Source of the DNA: Blastomyces gilchristii SLH14081
Taxonomy: Eukaryota; Ascomycota; Eurotiomycetes; Onygenales; Ajellomycetaceae
Length of the DNA stretch: 64,000 nt
Assembly: GCF_000003855.2 (NCBI RefSeq)
Contig: NW_003101673.1
Coordinates: 761,997-825,996 of the forward strand
Direction of reading: 5' to 3'
Shown here: in pieces, positions 23,012 to 36,300 of the stretch
Layout: the number at the start of each line of letters is the position of its first letter
Numbering within the stretch: the stretch's first letter is position 1
Made by a program: the position numbers and the translations under genes
The notes under the pieces: generated by a model
Database searches by the model: none
Seen by the model: the letters and a program-made list of their open reading frames with translations, nothing else
Told to the model about the DNA's origin: nothing

Positions 23012-24620
23012 GCAGACGGGTTTACCGAGGGGAATGCAGAGGGACGAATGTGGCGTTTCTTTTTCCTTGGAGATACTATTTAGGTGGGACTAGGCGTTGA
23101 ACGTGAGATTCAGGGATTTGATTTTGATCTGGCATCTGCGAGTTTCGGAAATGATTTTTTAACTAGGTGGCTGATATCATGATTTATTTTATCTGCGGGC
23201 TGTTTCACTCTCTGCATCATGTGCTGTTTATATGCAGGGCATATCTACTCAACCTCTCGTTCTTGAAAATCTTGGTTCTTCTGTTTTGCTTCATTAATCT
23301 CACCCCCACAATTCCTGCTAAGTACTGTACAATTCTCCCCACCTCTCCATATTTTATTTTGTCCCGCGACTAGAGGCTACTTTTTTCAATAACCGACGCG
23401 ACAAAAGCGGGGAGTGCCGAGTGGATGGATAGAAGACTTATTTTTGTATTTCAGCGTTGCTTAGTCCCATTTTTGAGGTCACAGGTATCCAGCCACGTTG
23501 ACCGCGCATGACTTGATCGGTATACGTATCTTGGTGGTAGGTATGTGGTCTTTCCTAGGATATTGGTATGCATTGTTCTGTGCGTACCGCATACATATTA
23601 ACTATCTTATTTGTGATATGGGGTTTGTCACGTTTACGGGGTGTGCATGTCGTACTAGAATAAGCTGTGTGCATATACAAGGTCGGAATAGATTGTAGTA
23701 TAAATTATTGGTGTCATAGTGGTTCATATTCATAACCTAATTTGATAGGTAAGTCGTCTGGAGCGAGTGTAAGACAGCGAGAGAAAAAATAATAATAAAC
23801 AAAAAGAGAGAGAATTCCCTAAAGTCAACCTCTATGCGGGTTGAATAAATCATGAATAGCTTGAGGTCAAACACACAAAGGGTCAGGGGGGTCCCAATCT
23901 CACTCCTATCGCCGTTTCCACACCCGTTCCAATCGCAATCCCTCTAACGCACCTGGCGTTAAATTTCTCAGCCGCGCATGCCAAATGATATAGCCGAAAC
24001 TGACAAGGAATAAGAGGGACGAATGGAAGAAAAGAAAATCGTTAGAGCTCGTGAATGCATATGTCACCAAATACCTATGCGCCATTCTCTAGCGCCCATT
24101 TTCTTAACGCCCCTCGGTAGAAATGTAGGAGCTGCACATATCAGAATATCTTAAGTTTGTGAAAGGAAATAGAAAGATGCCATGGAACGTAGAAAGTGGG
24201 GGAGGGATCATGGAAGGGTTGTGGAGAATACAAGGCGCAAGAAAGATAGAAGAAGGAAATTATATCACTATACAAGGATGCCGGCCGGGGCGAAAGTTGG
24301 ACGCTTCCAAGTAACCATTTTAAGAGGGAAATGGGTGCAATTTGTTTGTAGAGGCCATCAATTGTAGCAAAAACGAGTTGAAATATCGCCTCTATTCGGC
24401 CAGCCGTCTTAAGTAAGTCCCTAAATATGTAGTCGCCTCATACCACGAAGTTAATATGAGTACGGCTTCAATCGGGAGCAAGCTCCCTAGCAATCTATTA
24501 AGTTGATCAGTACAATAAATGAAATCAGGGGGTGTATTACCCGCTCCCTCCAGTGGAGCCCATTCAACAGTTCATGGCTGTTTGAGAGAGGTGGGTTTCA
24601 CTTACCGTTTGTTCCTGATG
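23012..24620. other. Intergenic region, no confident gene
   Basis: This 1.6 kb stretch follows MAD2. Minus-strand sequence at about 24050-23906 translates into a hydrophobic stretch followed by a basic tail ending in a stop, and could be the last exon of a small membrane protein. No start, family or convincing splice pair supports it. Other short open frames look random. No RNA gene seen. Confidence 0.5.
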
Positions 24621-24924
24621 TTATGAAATTGCACTTGCCGGGGCAGAACGCATGGCTATAGCCTGCCTAACAGCTTCTTGCGGCTGGCATTGCCAGCAAG
24701 GGTATCGTAAAATACCCCTCTGGTGGCAACGCGCGCACGTATAACTTTGGAAGAACGATTGGTTAAGTGTATGAACTTCTGGAGAGTGTGTAGTTCAGCC
24801 TCAGCACTTACCGCGGACCCCCCTTACACTCGGGACAATCAATAACAATGTTTCTGCCAATACAAGAATTGTGGCCTGGGTCAAGGAGATAAGAAGGCGT
24901 CTCCATTGGGGTCATGCTCTCCAT
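24621..24924 (-). CDS. Small three-CxxC (putative zinc-ribbon) protein
   Basis: The model gives 78 residues from two exons, 24924-24812 and 24744-24621; the donor is a perfect gtaagt and the acceptor AAG. The combined length is in frame and ends in TAA. Three CxxC pairs are split across the intron: Cys30/Cys33 (CPEC) in exon 1, and Cys41/Cys44 (CARC) and Cys54/Cys57 (CWQC) in exon 2. The spacing resembles a compact zinc ribbon or DnaJ-type cysteine repeat. A further Cys21 and His18 lie just before. The start is the first in-frame ATG with an A at -3; the frame extends upstream without another ATG, so a missing 5' exon is possible. No signal peptide is seen in this model. I do not recognise the family. 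Confidence 0.55.
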
Positions 24925-27900
24925 TTTAACACTTGTGCTTGGAGCTGTATAGCGGAAATGGTTGACGTAGATTAATGAACAGGCACAGAAGCAGCGCCGT
25001 ACAGAATGTGCAATAGCCGGTTCTGGATGGAGCAATGAAATCCTGAACTAATGGAGACCACGTAATGAGACAAGAAGATCTTTCAAAGGAGGTGCGTAGA
25101 CGCGCTATGTAAAACCAGTGGCAGGAAATGACAATAAGTAGTCGTGTTCGACTCAGAAGATACTAGTGAAGGGGATCCTGATATAGAACTGCAATCAAGA
25201 TGACGAGGATAAGGGCGGGAGAACAACTCCATTATATAGTTCGTCCCATTCCTCCATCGCATATTCCACCCAGTGTTGGGAGAGTGTACCCAATAAGGGT
25301 GTGTAGATTATTATGACAGAAAGCAATGAGAGATATGCAACAGTACCAATACCTTGGACCTGCCGTGGCACCAGGGAGGATGTGACAGGCAAAGATAATA
25401 ACATCTTTCCAATTAACGGCTGACCTTGTGTGGGGGTTTGGATTTTCCGGCCTGACGATAGCGGGATATCGAATTAGGAGGATAGGGATTATGATCACGC
25501 TTCCGGCATTCGACAATCCGGGACCCCGACTTCGCTCAGAGTTCACCTAGCCTTGATGCGAACTATTGATAGGGATAGGGTAGACATGGTGAAATTTGAT
25601 GACCCTCTAGTCGGCCAAATTTAAAGAAATAGCACCGGATTGCTTGGGGCTCGCGGCATAGGAGAGCGCCGAAGGAGGGGTTAACAGAAAATAGGCGACT
25701 GTGATAAGATTGATAAAAAGGACAACCAAAACAAACGCCTGTCAGCAGAAATGATTTCATCACGCTGGCGCTTTCAACTTGCTCAAACCCAGGGGCATCA
25801 GTGGCTGTCACACAAATAGCGCAATAACCACGTGCTTCTCTGAGAAGTCAGCCATGGCTCGAGAAAAAAAAAAGTCTGTGTAAATGGGGCGCAGTATGTT
25901 GGAGGGCAGCTATCGTGTGTCATGCAATTGACTCAAAGGAATGGCCAACAGAGGCTGCGGACTCGACAAGAAGGAGATATGTTGCATGCCAACTGCAGAA
26001 TAGGTTCTTTCTATTGGTGCTTTCAAATGACCCCAATTCAGGTAGTACGGTACCAGTAGAATGGACAGCTAAGAGCTCTCATATGCCGCAGCATATCTGT
26101 AATCGGTGGCCCGGCTCTCACCGCCCAGCCCAGGAGAGATATTTTAGGCATAGCATGTCAAATAACGGTCTGTTATCAGATAGACGAATTGACAAATCAA
26201 GCACGGAAATAGGCATTGCCGCCAAGGCGGAACCGTGTGGTCGCAGCAGCCCTACAGCATGCGGTTGAAACGTCCAGGGTTTGATGATGTAGGGCAATAT
26301 GTCAAATTCCCACTGAGTGGAAAGGAGGAAGAGAGGTAAAACGCGGGGCGTATGGTGCATGGGAACAATCTATTCTGACAAGAGCGCTAGAGGATATTAT
26401 CATGCACGTCTGAAATACTAATCGGAGGAGTAGGCGTTAGATATCGGTAGTATGGCGGATGACACAAACCCTCACGAGCTGAATAATGGAGAATCCGGAA
26501 CGGACGGAATACTGGGTTCTGTGGGGTGGCCAGCGAGCATCAGGATCTGTCTAGAAAAAGGACGATAGAAAAAAACAAAGCAATCCGTATGGGATCAAGG
26601 AAGATGGCACATTGTATGCCAGCTGTGCCCAGCTCGTATATGCTGTACTGGGAGTCTTTTCCTCCACAAACGGTGTATGAATGGGAGGAAGTGCCAGCGC
26701 AGAATCAACTCTCATGTGACGGAATGTGAAGGGACCACGGAGCGAAGATGGCAGTGGGTACCGTACCAGGCCTTCGCTTCGGTCCATTGGCAATATCACA
26801 GAAAATTTGGCTGGCTTGGATGGAGAAGAAGGTCGCCAAACCAAACAAATGTAGACAAAGGCTACTCCTGGATCCCGGTCATCAACGGTGGGCTTGGGGT
26901 CCAGCACGAGCGAGCGTTCAAAGGGAAGGATATGAAGTTGGATAGCCAGGCGGTAGGTGGTAAATAAGTATATCCGCAAGCCAACTAATCAGGGTGAGCT
27001 GCTCTGAGGTTTGTAGTCGCACGACGGCACTTCCCTGGCTTGCTTCCTACATTGGCGTGGTTATTATATTCGGTGTCCTGTCTGCATAAAAACTGGTTCA
27101 AGGCTCAGCCCAAGCTCAACGAAAGTGGGCACATTATTTAATCCTCATTTTGCCGAATGTATAATTTTGCCAGAGGTCTAAAACCGTGTACAGAGGTCAA
27201 CAAGACCACTGCAACTATCTCTCCTTGAGTCGGGGAGACACTAAAGCAGGCCAAGCCGACAAGGTAGCCAGAGAATGATGCGTAGTTAATTGGATGCAAG
27301 ATATCATAATCCGCGAGCGAGGGCTGAACTAAATAACAGGATAACTATCAAGCACCTTGACACAAAAGTCAAAAGGGTCCGCCAACAGGTATCAGCAGCT
27401 GTCAAGATCCCAGGTCTATCCAGTTAACTATTGAGCCAAACCAACATTCTATCCTACTATGTAGGCATATTGCACACGAGGAAAAGGAGCACAGGACGTT
27501 GACAGTGACGCTGACAGAATTGACGCTTTGGATGTGCTGCAGTTGCCATCGGATCACCAACAGCAATTGTCGACAGGATCGAGAGCAGCAAAATAGCCAA
27601 TGGCACGGCATGACTGTAGAAAGTGAAGTCAGAGCGAGAGAGAATATTTGAAACGACAAAGGACGTTGCAAGGACGGTCCAGTTGGGATCGAGTTACAGG
27701 GGCTCGCCAGGGAGTAAAGTGTTAATAATATCTTTGGGTTGGACCTTGTCTCGTCTGAGGAGGACAGGAATTCTCAATGGGGCAATTAGTCTGAGAGAGC
27801 TGAGACTTGCCTTCGGAATCCTAGAGGTTAGGAAATTCAGTAGAATTGATTTGGTTGTGAAGAGAGCCTAGGATTGAGCCACATTGGCTCTATACCAACT

Positions 27901-29610
27901 AACAACTGAACGAATTTTTCCAGGCTATCGACGCGGGAAAAGGGGGTATATGGATATGGTTTGGAGAGGACCGTATTGAAATTTCACTATGAGTATAAAG
28001 ATGTCAAGTCCTGCTTACCCCAGCCACCATAAATACTGAGCTTGAGTATAAAAAATGAAAATCTATATTTTAACTTATATATCTATAGCCACGAAGACAA
28101 AACGTGCAACGGAACGTGCCTCAAAACCCCTGATTCTTCTCGGGAGATTTGATATCGTACGGCGTGTTCGCGACCTGGCATTTTGGTTGCATATAGTTCC
28201 AATCTCAACAATACTCCGTATGCAACCTGTAGATTTGAAGCTACACAAGCAGGAAGAAATGTCAGAATAGAAAGAGAAAAGTACCCCAGGAACACAATTT
28301 GCCAGGATGCAATGTTCGCCAAACTTAACCCAAGCAATGGCCATCGTAAAATAAAGCAAAATACCCGAGAATCCCAGAGCAGACATCCCGCACCCTTTCA
28401 ACTACCGGCGGTTCTGTTGCTCAGATATGAAACATATCCGTTTTCTCAGTAATGATTCCTCTTCATCTTTCTTCCTCTGCCCTACGAGGGAACCGCCATC
28501 CCTGGACGTGGAGAATAATCCGGATATGGATGAACGGCCTCTAGAATGGATCATACCGCCCGCCCATCCGCTACAGGCTTGCCAACGTCGTGCATGTAAA
28601 ACTCGAGGGATCAACCACTCTGATTTTGAGTTCAGGAGACAGCTGCCGGTAGCCGATGGCATCTGCACCTAGCCTGGTGCTGCGAACCACCCCGTCAACA
28701 CCGCTCGTATGGATTTAAATCTCCCAAGGCGAGGGGCGTGCTTGAGTGAGAGCAGCTGTGTGGGCAGTGCGTTTTTCACCCTCTGGCGGGCCGGATCGTT
28801 TTAACATTGTGTATCCTAGTAGTTATCGCTTCCTATTGGATATGCTGTGTTGCTGCCGTCTGCCCGGTTGATACAGACACATATCGCGGCCTGAATTATA
28901 TGTAGGACATTGTCGGACTCATATCTAGGGCTGCCCGAAATCCTAGCGGGACACGATGTCTCAAGTGGATTTATCTAATAACCTGACCAACATAAGGGAG
29001 CAAGAGAACATTAGTATCCAACGCTCAGCATCCCGATAACTCTTAAAGCTGAACATCCTGCTTGCGCTAGCTGAGAAAGCTGCTGTGGACCTAGGCTGTA
29101 ACTGTAAATTAGTTAAACGGCCAATGATAATTCGACACGGAAAACGAGAACTGCCGATTATCAGACTGTTTTAATAACTGCAATAGGAATATACATAAAG
29201 GCTCAGGCCTGACAGGGGCCAAATGATCTTCATGTGATAGCGGCCTTGTGGTCCAGATAGGCGCGTAGGAAGTTAGGGTTAGTCAAGAATAAGATATTGC
29301 AGCATGATAACATGACTGTAAACTCGGAAGCGGGATGCAAACTCCATAATAACATTATATGATGTGGCATTACCTGTAGACGCTGCACATTCTGATATTT
29401 AGTAAATGAGACCGATTTCTCAAGTCGTTTGAATAGGTCGCTAAAAGATCAAAAACGCCTCCTCGAATAAAAAATCACCCTTTAGCGCCGTACACGAGAT
29501 GATAGGTAAGTGTGTGCTGAGTGATACATTCTCAGAAGGGAGCACTATATCAGGCTGGAGGGAGGTAACAATATATTATAAAAAAAAATGAGAAAACATT
29601 GTATTAGAAA
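24925..29610. other. 4.7 kb region with fragmentary coding signal only
   Basis: This is the longest gene-poor stretch of the GC-balanced half. Minus-strand pieces with protein-like, partly hydrophobic translations occur near 28680-28530, 28400-28085, 27690-27480 and 25738-25610, but in shifting frames and without an unambiguous splice chain. They may be exons of a multi-exon membrane protein, or the remains of one. The sequence lacks the CpG-free character of the transposon half. No tRNA, rRNA or terminal-repeat element is apparent. Confidence 0.4.
25195..25527 (-). pseudogene. Possible C-terminal exons of an unidentified membrane protein
   Basis: Two minus-strand coding pieces join well: about 25527-25425 (basic, soluble, ending ...KSKPPHK), then a 65-base intron (donor gtcagc, acceptor ggcag), then 25359-25195. 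The last piece reads a membrane-like segment (VAYLSLLSVIIIYTPLLGTL), an acidic stretch and a stop after four Ser. The frame is open across the join. Upstream the frame meets a stop, so the 5' part is either in another exon I could not join or is broken. It is listed as a possible relic; a functional gene remains possible. Confidence 0.3.
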
Positions 29611-31989
29611 TCAGCTTTCTTTCCCAAGCTTGCCTAACGCCTCAGTCAAGAACTCTGTCGCATTAACTAGATCCGTGCTCCCATATACAATTCGTCTTGA
29701 CATCGCGTCAGATACCCCTGATCCACCTCCAGCGCTGACCCCACCAGCCGGGCCCGAAGAGCCACCCAGCCCACCGCCGCCGGCTAGGGAACCGCCCCCT
29801 GTTCGATGTGCCCAATCTTGAAGATTGCCATATTCATCCATGCTCCCACCGCCCACCGTGAATACGATTGCCTCGCTGAATCCCTGTCGCCGTTGGCCGA
29901 AGCTGGCACCAGTACCTGGTGCGGTACCGCCAAGTGCGCCGGGCATGCTACTCCCACCTTGCTGGTTTCGGGTCGAGGCCGCCGGTGGGACGGCGCCTCG
30001 TGCATTTGCGCTGCGTGGGTCGAAATAGAGGTAATTCTCTGTCATTGCAATCGCGGAACTTGATGCGCCCGCGGGATCCATGATCGATTCCGTGATTTTC
30101 GTTAGAGTTAGGTCTTTGTTTACAGGGAGGAAGTTCTTTACGCCGGATATTAGGGAGTCGAAATTCGCGCCAAGGGCGCCGGAGGTGATGCGGTCTGTAA
30201 GACGGTTTGAGAGAGAAGAGAAACCGCGGAAGAGGTCGGAGGAAGGTTGTTGGGTGGTTGCGGTGGTAGCGGTTGTCATCATTGTCATCCGAGTTATTTC
30301 TCTGACCCTTTTTACGAATGCAACTGCGCTAATGTCGGTACATCCGGCCTGCATGAGTACCTCTTCAAAGCGATTCAGTTCTGTTCTGGAGAGGTCTGTC
30401 TCTGTGCTTAAGAACCAAATTAAGAAGAACCTCAGCTTGTCCAATGGATTTGTGCCCCCGTCAGGCTTGGATAATATTTCAAGAATTTGCGATTTATTCT
30501 GCTTCGTAATATTTTCCTCGAGCTGGAAGAAATTATCTAATTGTCGATCCTTAATTCCTTTGAGGAGAGCAGTGGCGATGTTCATGTGCATGTCGAGGAG
30601 TGCCTTCCGCTCCCGTAGCTCTGGCAAGAGTGTGATAGCTGCCTTGAGGTGTTGGGCCGATGCGCTGGTGTCGTTTTGAAGATCTTCGATGGAAGAAGCG
30701 CCTGTCTTTCTCGTTATATCGGCCGCGTCTTCTTTGTACCGCGTTAATTCGGCGTCAATGTCTTCGGCCACCTGCGGGAAAGGGACGCTTGCGTTGCGGT
30801 TCCAAAAGAAATCGTTCACACTCAAATCATATGAACGTTTGGTTGTACCCTTTGTGGGGTTCGAGTCGTCGACCGGTACCTCAACCGTGATACGGTTGAG
30901 ATGCATTTTTAAGACATCATGGACCAGTGATTGGTAAGTCCAGGAATGGGAGAGCATGGGCACCAGGTCCACGTTACGGTCGACGATGATCAGAACAGGA
31001 CGACTTGATGGGGCCCCAGCACCGTGCCGTTGGGAGGAGCTAGAGAACAAGTTATCTTTGGAATTTAATATGTGGTCCCTCAGTTTGCGATCGAGTTTAG
31101 TCGCAATTAGCTCGGATGCTCCTCCTTTCGGACATCTGATTATCGGAATGGAGCCTTCACTTGCGTTAGTGAGAGGCACTAGGATGAAAGAATATTTAAG
31201 GAGAAGCATACCCATAGTGACACTGACGCTAAACAAACCACTCACAATTCTGTCTATCATGTTATCCAATTCCTCATCTGTGGTTTGGGTGCTGTTTATT
31301 TTCCAGTACATATCTTTCCCCATTCCCAAACTGAACAAATCCGGCTCCGAAACGATAAAATTCAAATACTGATCGTAAACCTGGGCAACCTTTTCTGATG
31401 TTTCCGTGGAGGCTATTTGAGAGGCAAAGTCCTCTAGGAGTGGTCGTGGAACCGACGATATAAAGTTCACGTATGCAGGCGAGTAGATATCTCTTTCTAA
31501 GTCTGAGGTTATAAGCTTTATGTTCTCCGGAGTTGGCTCAACAAAGTATATCACAGGAACATCGGGAATTGGACATCGAAGACTTTTGATATTTCTAATT
31601 CCCATGCGTTAGCAAAGAAAGTATACTCCTGAAAGCACGAATTAACTCCAAGAGCGCTCCTACAGATGGATTGTGACACCCCATGTTCGAAGATCGTTGA
31701 CTCGCAAAACGCTGCTTATAACATCACGGCCCAAGTTATCAAACACCAACACTTTCCATATGGGATCGCCATCTTCATTGAGTATTGGAGTGGAGTGTAT
31801 TAGGCCAGTAGGGCCAACAGCGTCGCTGTGGAAGTCATTCTGGTGAGGCGCTTCATGGTTCAGATTTAGGATCTTCTCAATAGAAGCTATATAAATAAAG
31901 GGATATATTAGTCACATTCAATATAGGACCATTAGAGCAGAGTTCATACCAATTTGCCTCTGTCGGAGAGAAGGAAGATGTGAAGCCAT
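29611..31989 (-). CDS. SLY1: SM protein SLY1 (ER-Golgi SNARE regulator)
   Basis: The protein has 729 residues from exons 31989-31950, 31886-31664, 31594-31212 and 31154-29611. Sly1 is the Sec1/Munc18-family protein that binds the syntaxin Sed5/Ufe1 and drives SNARE assembly in ER-Golgi transport. Recognised segments include [18 protein letters not shown] and [20 protein letters not shown] near the N-terminus, [34 protein letters not shown] and the C-terminal [20 protein letters not shown], all characteristic of Sly1. The third intron (31155-31211) is 57 bases, stop-free and a multiple of three, so it reads through as 19 extra residues that break a conserved block; the spliced form restores it. 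A Gly-rich insert near the C-terminus is an expansion also seen in related fungi, as far as I recall. Confidence 0.95.
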
Positions 31990-33370
31990 CAGGAAGTAGA
32001 TAGACGGAGATGCGCCTGTCAGGAGGGTTGGCGGGGCTCGAAAAGAGTTCACTCTTCTTGCCTCGGATGAATTATTTAAAGATTACTGAGAGCATAAAAA
32101 GTATGGTCGGAAGTCATTCGAGCCGGACATCGGCGCAGATCATAATCAATCGGCGGTGCAAAGTAGATACATAATAGCTGGTTGTTGTTGTCGCTATCGC
32201 CAGATCTCAGTATCGCTCTGCGCCGCGATGTACTGATGACATAATCAGCAGTTCGGAGTCCCGGAAGTACTATTCTTCCGCTATTTCTTTCCGGAAAATC
32301 AGCCGGACCGGTGGCGGATGACAAAACAACGTCGTCGTGCCGGTCAGTTCCCATCGTCTCTCAAACAACAAACGCACTCTCCATCATCCCCATATCCCGC
32401 ATATCCCTTCTCAACTGCTGAATTCTCATCGTAAAGGCATTCACTATGCTATTAAGCTGAAAAACTGAGGTACGGGCTCCTGTATGAGACTTTTCTCCGT
32501 GGACTAAGGCGAGTGGAAAACTGGCAAGGCTGCCCTAAAGTTGGTGGCTCCAGAAGGAGAATACCGCGCAGGAACAAGGTGCGAGGATAGAAGAGGGACA
32601 TTTGAGAGAATTTTGAGTTGGAAAACAATACAATACAGCCTGGGAGGTATTTGGAAGAAGCTGAGCGGCTGCTGTGGTGGATATTGCTGTACTTTTTGAC
32701 TTGTGGTGTATTCCTCTTGGGTGGTCGTCTATTTTTGCAGCAGAGTTTCCTCCATATAAAGCCGGCAACCAACCCCCAAACACTTTTCGGCCAGAACTGA
32801 CAATCAGGAGGGCAAAGTAAGCCGATTTGATCCTCCTGCATATGCTCATTTTTCTCTTCTCTATTTATATTACTCTCTTTTTAACGTCTAACATTTATTG
32901 AAAGCCCCGCAACAAATGGCCTTCTGGGGCCCTTAACAAAAAAAGAGTCACCTAACAAACCCTCAAAGAGAGAGAGAGACACACCCCAACACAATTCTGC
33001 ACCAGCACAGGCAGAAGACCCACAAGCATCAAGCACAAACAGCCAGATATTGCCAGCTATTACTGTTAGAAAGGGGGCCCAAGCGAAGGGGCTGAATATC
33101 AAACTTTGCTTTGCTGTTGAAACCACCAGAGACTGGGCAGCACCCTTGTCTTTCCTAAAAGAGATTGGCTTGTCCTTTCACAGCCTCGCGCTAGTACGCA
33201 TACAGTTAGATCGGGTCCAATCCCTTCCCCTCCCCTAGCTTGATCCTAAAAGCGGCAATAAGTCAACCCAGATTGGGGAGGAACCGTCTCTCCCGCCTTC
33301 TTCAACCACGTGACCTGGCCAACCCTGAGGGACCGGACATAGAAAGAAACAAAGGGGGCGAGGAGTCAAA
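31990..33370. other. Divergent intergenic region between SLY1 and the PNUTS-like gene
   Basis: About 1.4 kb between two start codons. Several short open frames on both strands overlap one another and lack family features. An AG-rich tract lies near 32970. No RNA gene recognised; I take it as promoter and leader sequence. Confidence 0.6.
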
Positions 33371-36300
33371 ATGACCATGGACCCTTCGTCGAACCCTTCA
33401 CCTGCGCCTGAACCCGCGACAAATGCATATTCCGGAGAGTTCTGGGCGGGGATACACCCATTGTACAGTTCCAATCAGCCCGATAGTCCGCCTTTTGGTA
33501 TAGGCTGGGACCACCCCGTCTTTCAGGCCGCACATGCCAACCCCCAATCGAGACCCCAGCAGCAACCACAAGATATATATTCGCAAACACAACCACAACA
33601 ACCACAACAACAACAACAATGGCAACAGCCTCAATTACAGCCTCAGTTGCAGTCTCAGTTGCAACCTCAGATGGTACAAGAATCGCAGCAGAATTATACC
33701 TTGCCGGCGCAATACCATATCAACCAGTTTCCACAACCGAATCCTCCTCCATACGAGGCCTCGCAACAAAATACCCCTTATCGCCAATACACTTTCGATC
33801 CCCAAAACTTTTATGCGAATTCCCCTTCAGCAACTCAGAATGGATTTAGTCAGCAACGTGCAGTTGATCTGCAGAGAGTAAATCATGCATCGCAACTCGC
33901 CCCATCCCCCGTTCGAAGTCCGCTGCCATCTTATGAAAGGCCTGTGCCATTGCAAAATGATATGCAAGTAAGTGAGTTCTAACACTGACCTCTTGAGGAT
34001 AGAGCTAACCCATCTGTAGAATGATACCATCAATTTAGCAAATGGCTTCCAGACGCGTCATCCGAGCTCTGCATATCATAATACCATTGATCCGCAGTTT
34101 CTTTCTGCATCTCAGCATTCAATGATCCAACCTGGCTCTTCCCAAAACGATTTTTATGTCATTAATCCTGCGGATTTAGACAACCGTCCTGCACCTGAGT
34201 AAGCCTTTCAGTCCCATTTATTTCAAAGGGGTTTTGTATAACTAACTATTTGACATAGCCTCTATCAGGCATACGGTGCGGAGATCGCTCCTCGTTTGGT
34301 TGGCGCGAATCAAAATTTCAACACGGTGCAGCTAATTCCCCAAATTACAGCAAGCGGAAAGAAGCCAACGAAAGGTACGCTTACCGTCAACTCTGCATCA
34401 ACTTTGTTTGATATGTGCATCGCGGACATCCCGCTAATAAGTACTAGCGCGAACTAAAGCTGATAAGCCACCAACCAAACGGAAGAAGAAAGATGAGTCA
34501 GAAAAGGCTCAGGAACGCACAAAGACAGCAAGTAAAGCTGTGGTGAAGCAAGGGCCACGGCTTCTCGATGCCTCAACTAGCTCGGATAGTAGTGACTTCG
34601 ATAGTTCATCGGATCTTGACGTCGCACCAGAGCCATTCCCTCTTCCGCCTTTGCGCCCTCTGGATATTGAAGGTGCCATCAAGTACGACACATTAAAAGC
34701 AGTTTGGTCGCCGAGGAATAAACAGCCACCAATATCTACGATACGACACGCACTGACGGTATTTTCGGAACTTGTCAAGGGCGTCCGCGATACTTGGAAA
34801 GCTAAGAGCGAAATATTAAAAGCAGCTGAGAATCAAAATCAAGAGGATAAAATCCCAGAAATTAAGAAGGAGGTCATATTGCAACGGCGTCTTATAGATT
34901 TGATCGTGACAACAGCGCTAGACGGTGGCCATCCAGCCATCATCCAAAGGTATGTTCAATTTTTATTTCGTTCCCTGTTTCTGTACACCTGGCATGTCAT
35001 TATTATCGCCCAAATTGTAGTTGTTTGGGGAGATAAAACGCAGAAGAAAATTTCAGAAGAAAATCGAAGATATGTTACAAGTAATAATGTCTCGTGTGGA
35101 CAATTAGCTTGATTTGCGTTATGTCAAAGGCAAGAACCAAGCGCTATTACATCTACTTCTTAGAATTTTCTGAAGGAGAGTTAATGTGCAGCGAACGTAT
35201 GAAGCTTAAAATAGCCTGCACAATTAATGTGCTAGCCTCTATATTTCGCTGCATCTAATTGTACCAACACTTTTACCCCTACCAAGCGCCACTTAAAATG
35301 TTATGTAGATACCAGCTGTTCGGAACTCGACGGCGGTGTCATGTCATAATACGCGAGGGCGTTTCCCCCCCCCCCCAAGTTGCGACCTAGCCTTTGACTG
35401 TCTTGTCCGTTTGCTTCTTTTCCTCGTTCATATACGGAGTATTCTACTTTAAAGAAATTAATCGATCACGATGAGAAAGATACTTATATCAATATTAGGT
35501 TCGGTGAACACCCAATTATCGTATCCGCTCTATATTCCTTTCTACTTGATCGACACACGGCAGCAGATAGCGATGGGCCTCTGACAGTGAACATTTTGAA
35601 GGTAATATTTAACTTCGCTCTACCTGTCGTATTGCCTCTTCTTGGAGTAGTTACTGATTGGGACGATAGCTCATGACAAAATTTGTGACAATGGATCAAG
35701 CCATGCTTGAGAAAACCAAAAATGACAAGATTCTCTCCCGATTTGTGAAGAAAGGGGGGGACGTCATTAAGCAGCTAGCCCAAACAATTTTATCCAACGC
35801 CGCAGAGTTGACGAAAAGGAAGGCTGAAATCGCGAAGACCACGCCTAAAAAGACAGAGAGTACGCTTGATGAACATGGAATGGTGCCTATGAACCCCGAA
35901 ATCGTTATCCGTAACCAGCCTCCGCCCACTGCAGGTGCCAAGAGGCCTCGTGAACCGGAGACAGGTGGTTCGCCGTCCACAAAACGAACTGTAGCCCCTT
36001 CCAACGGCAAACCTGTTGCGAGACCCACAGCAGCAGCTGCCACCAAACGAACCACAGCCACGACTCTAGATGCCAAAACCACGGCAGCAGCCGGAAACAC
36101 TGCTGCTGCCAAGCCGAAACCTAATATGGTAGTCCCAAAACCGACTCCGAGCCTTTTTAGCAGCTTGATGTCTGCGTCGAAAAAGCCAGGAACTTCGAAT
36201 GCGGCGCGTGCAGCAGCTGCTGCTAAAGAGAAGACAAAGTATGTGTTGATTAACTCCTTTTGTGAATAGGTCTATGCTAATAAGATGTGTAGTCCACCTC

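Noticed and set aside
23906..24110. Small membrane protein on the minus strand after MAD2
   Set aside because: The last-exon-like translation is attractive, but no start codon and splice pair in a compatible phase was found.
31595..31611. SLY1 starting with MGIR at 31605
   Set aside because: That Met lies in an intron; the conserved N-terminal blocks are encoded by two upstream exons that join in frame.
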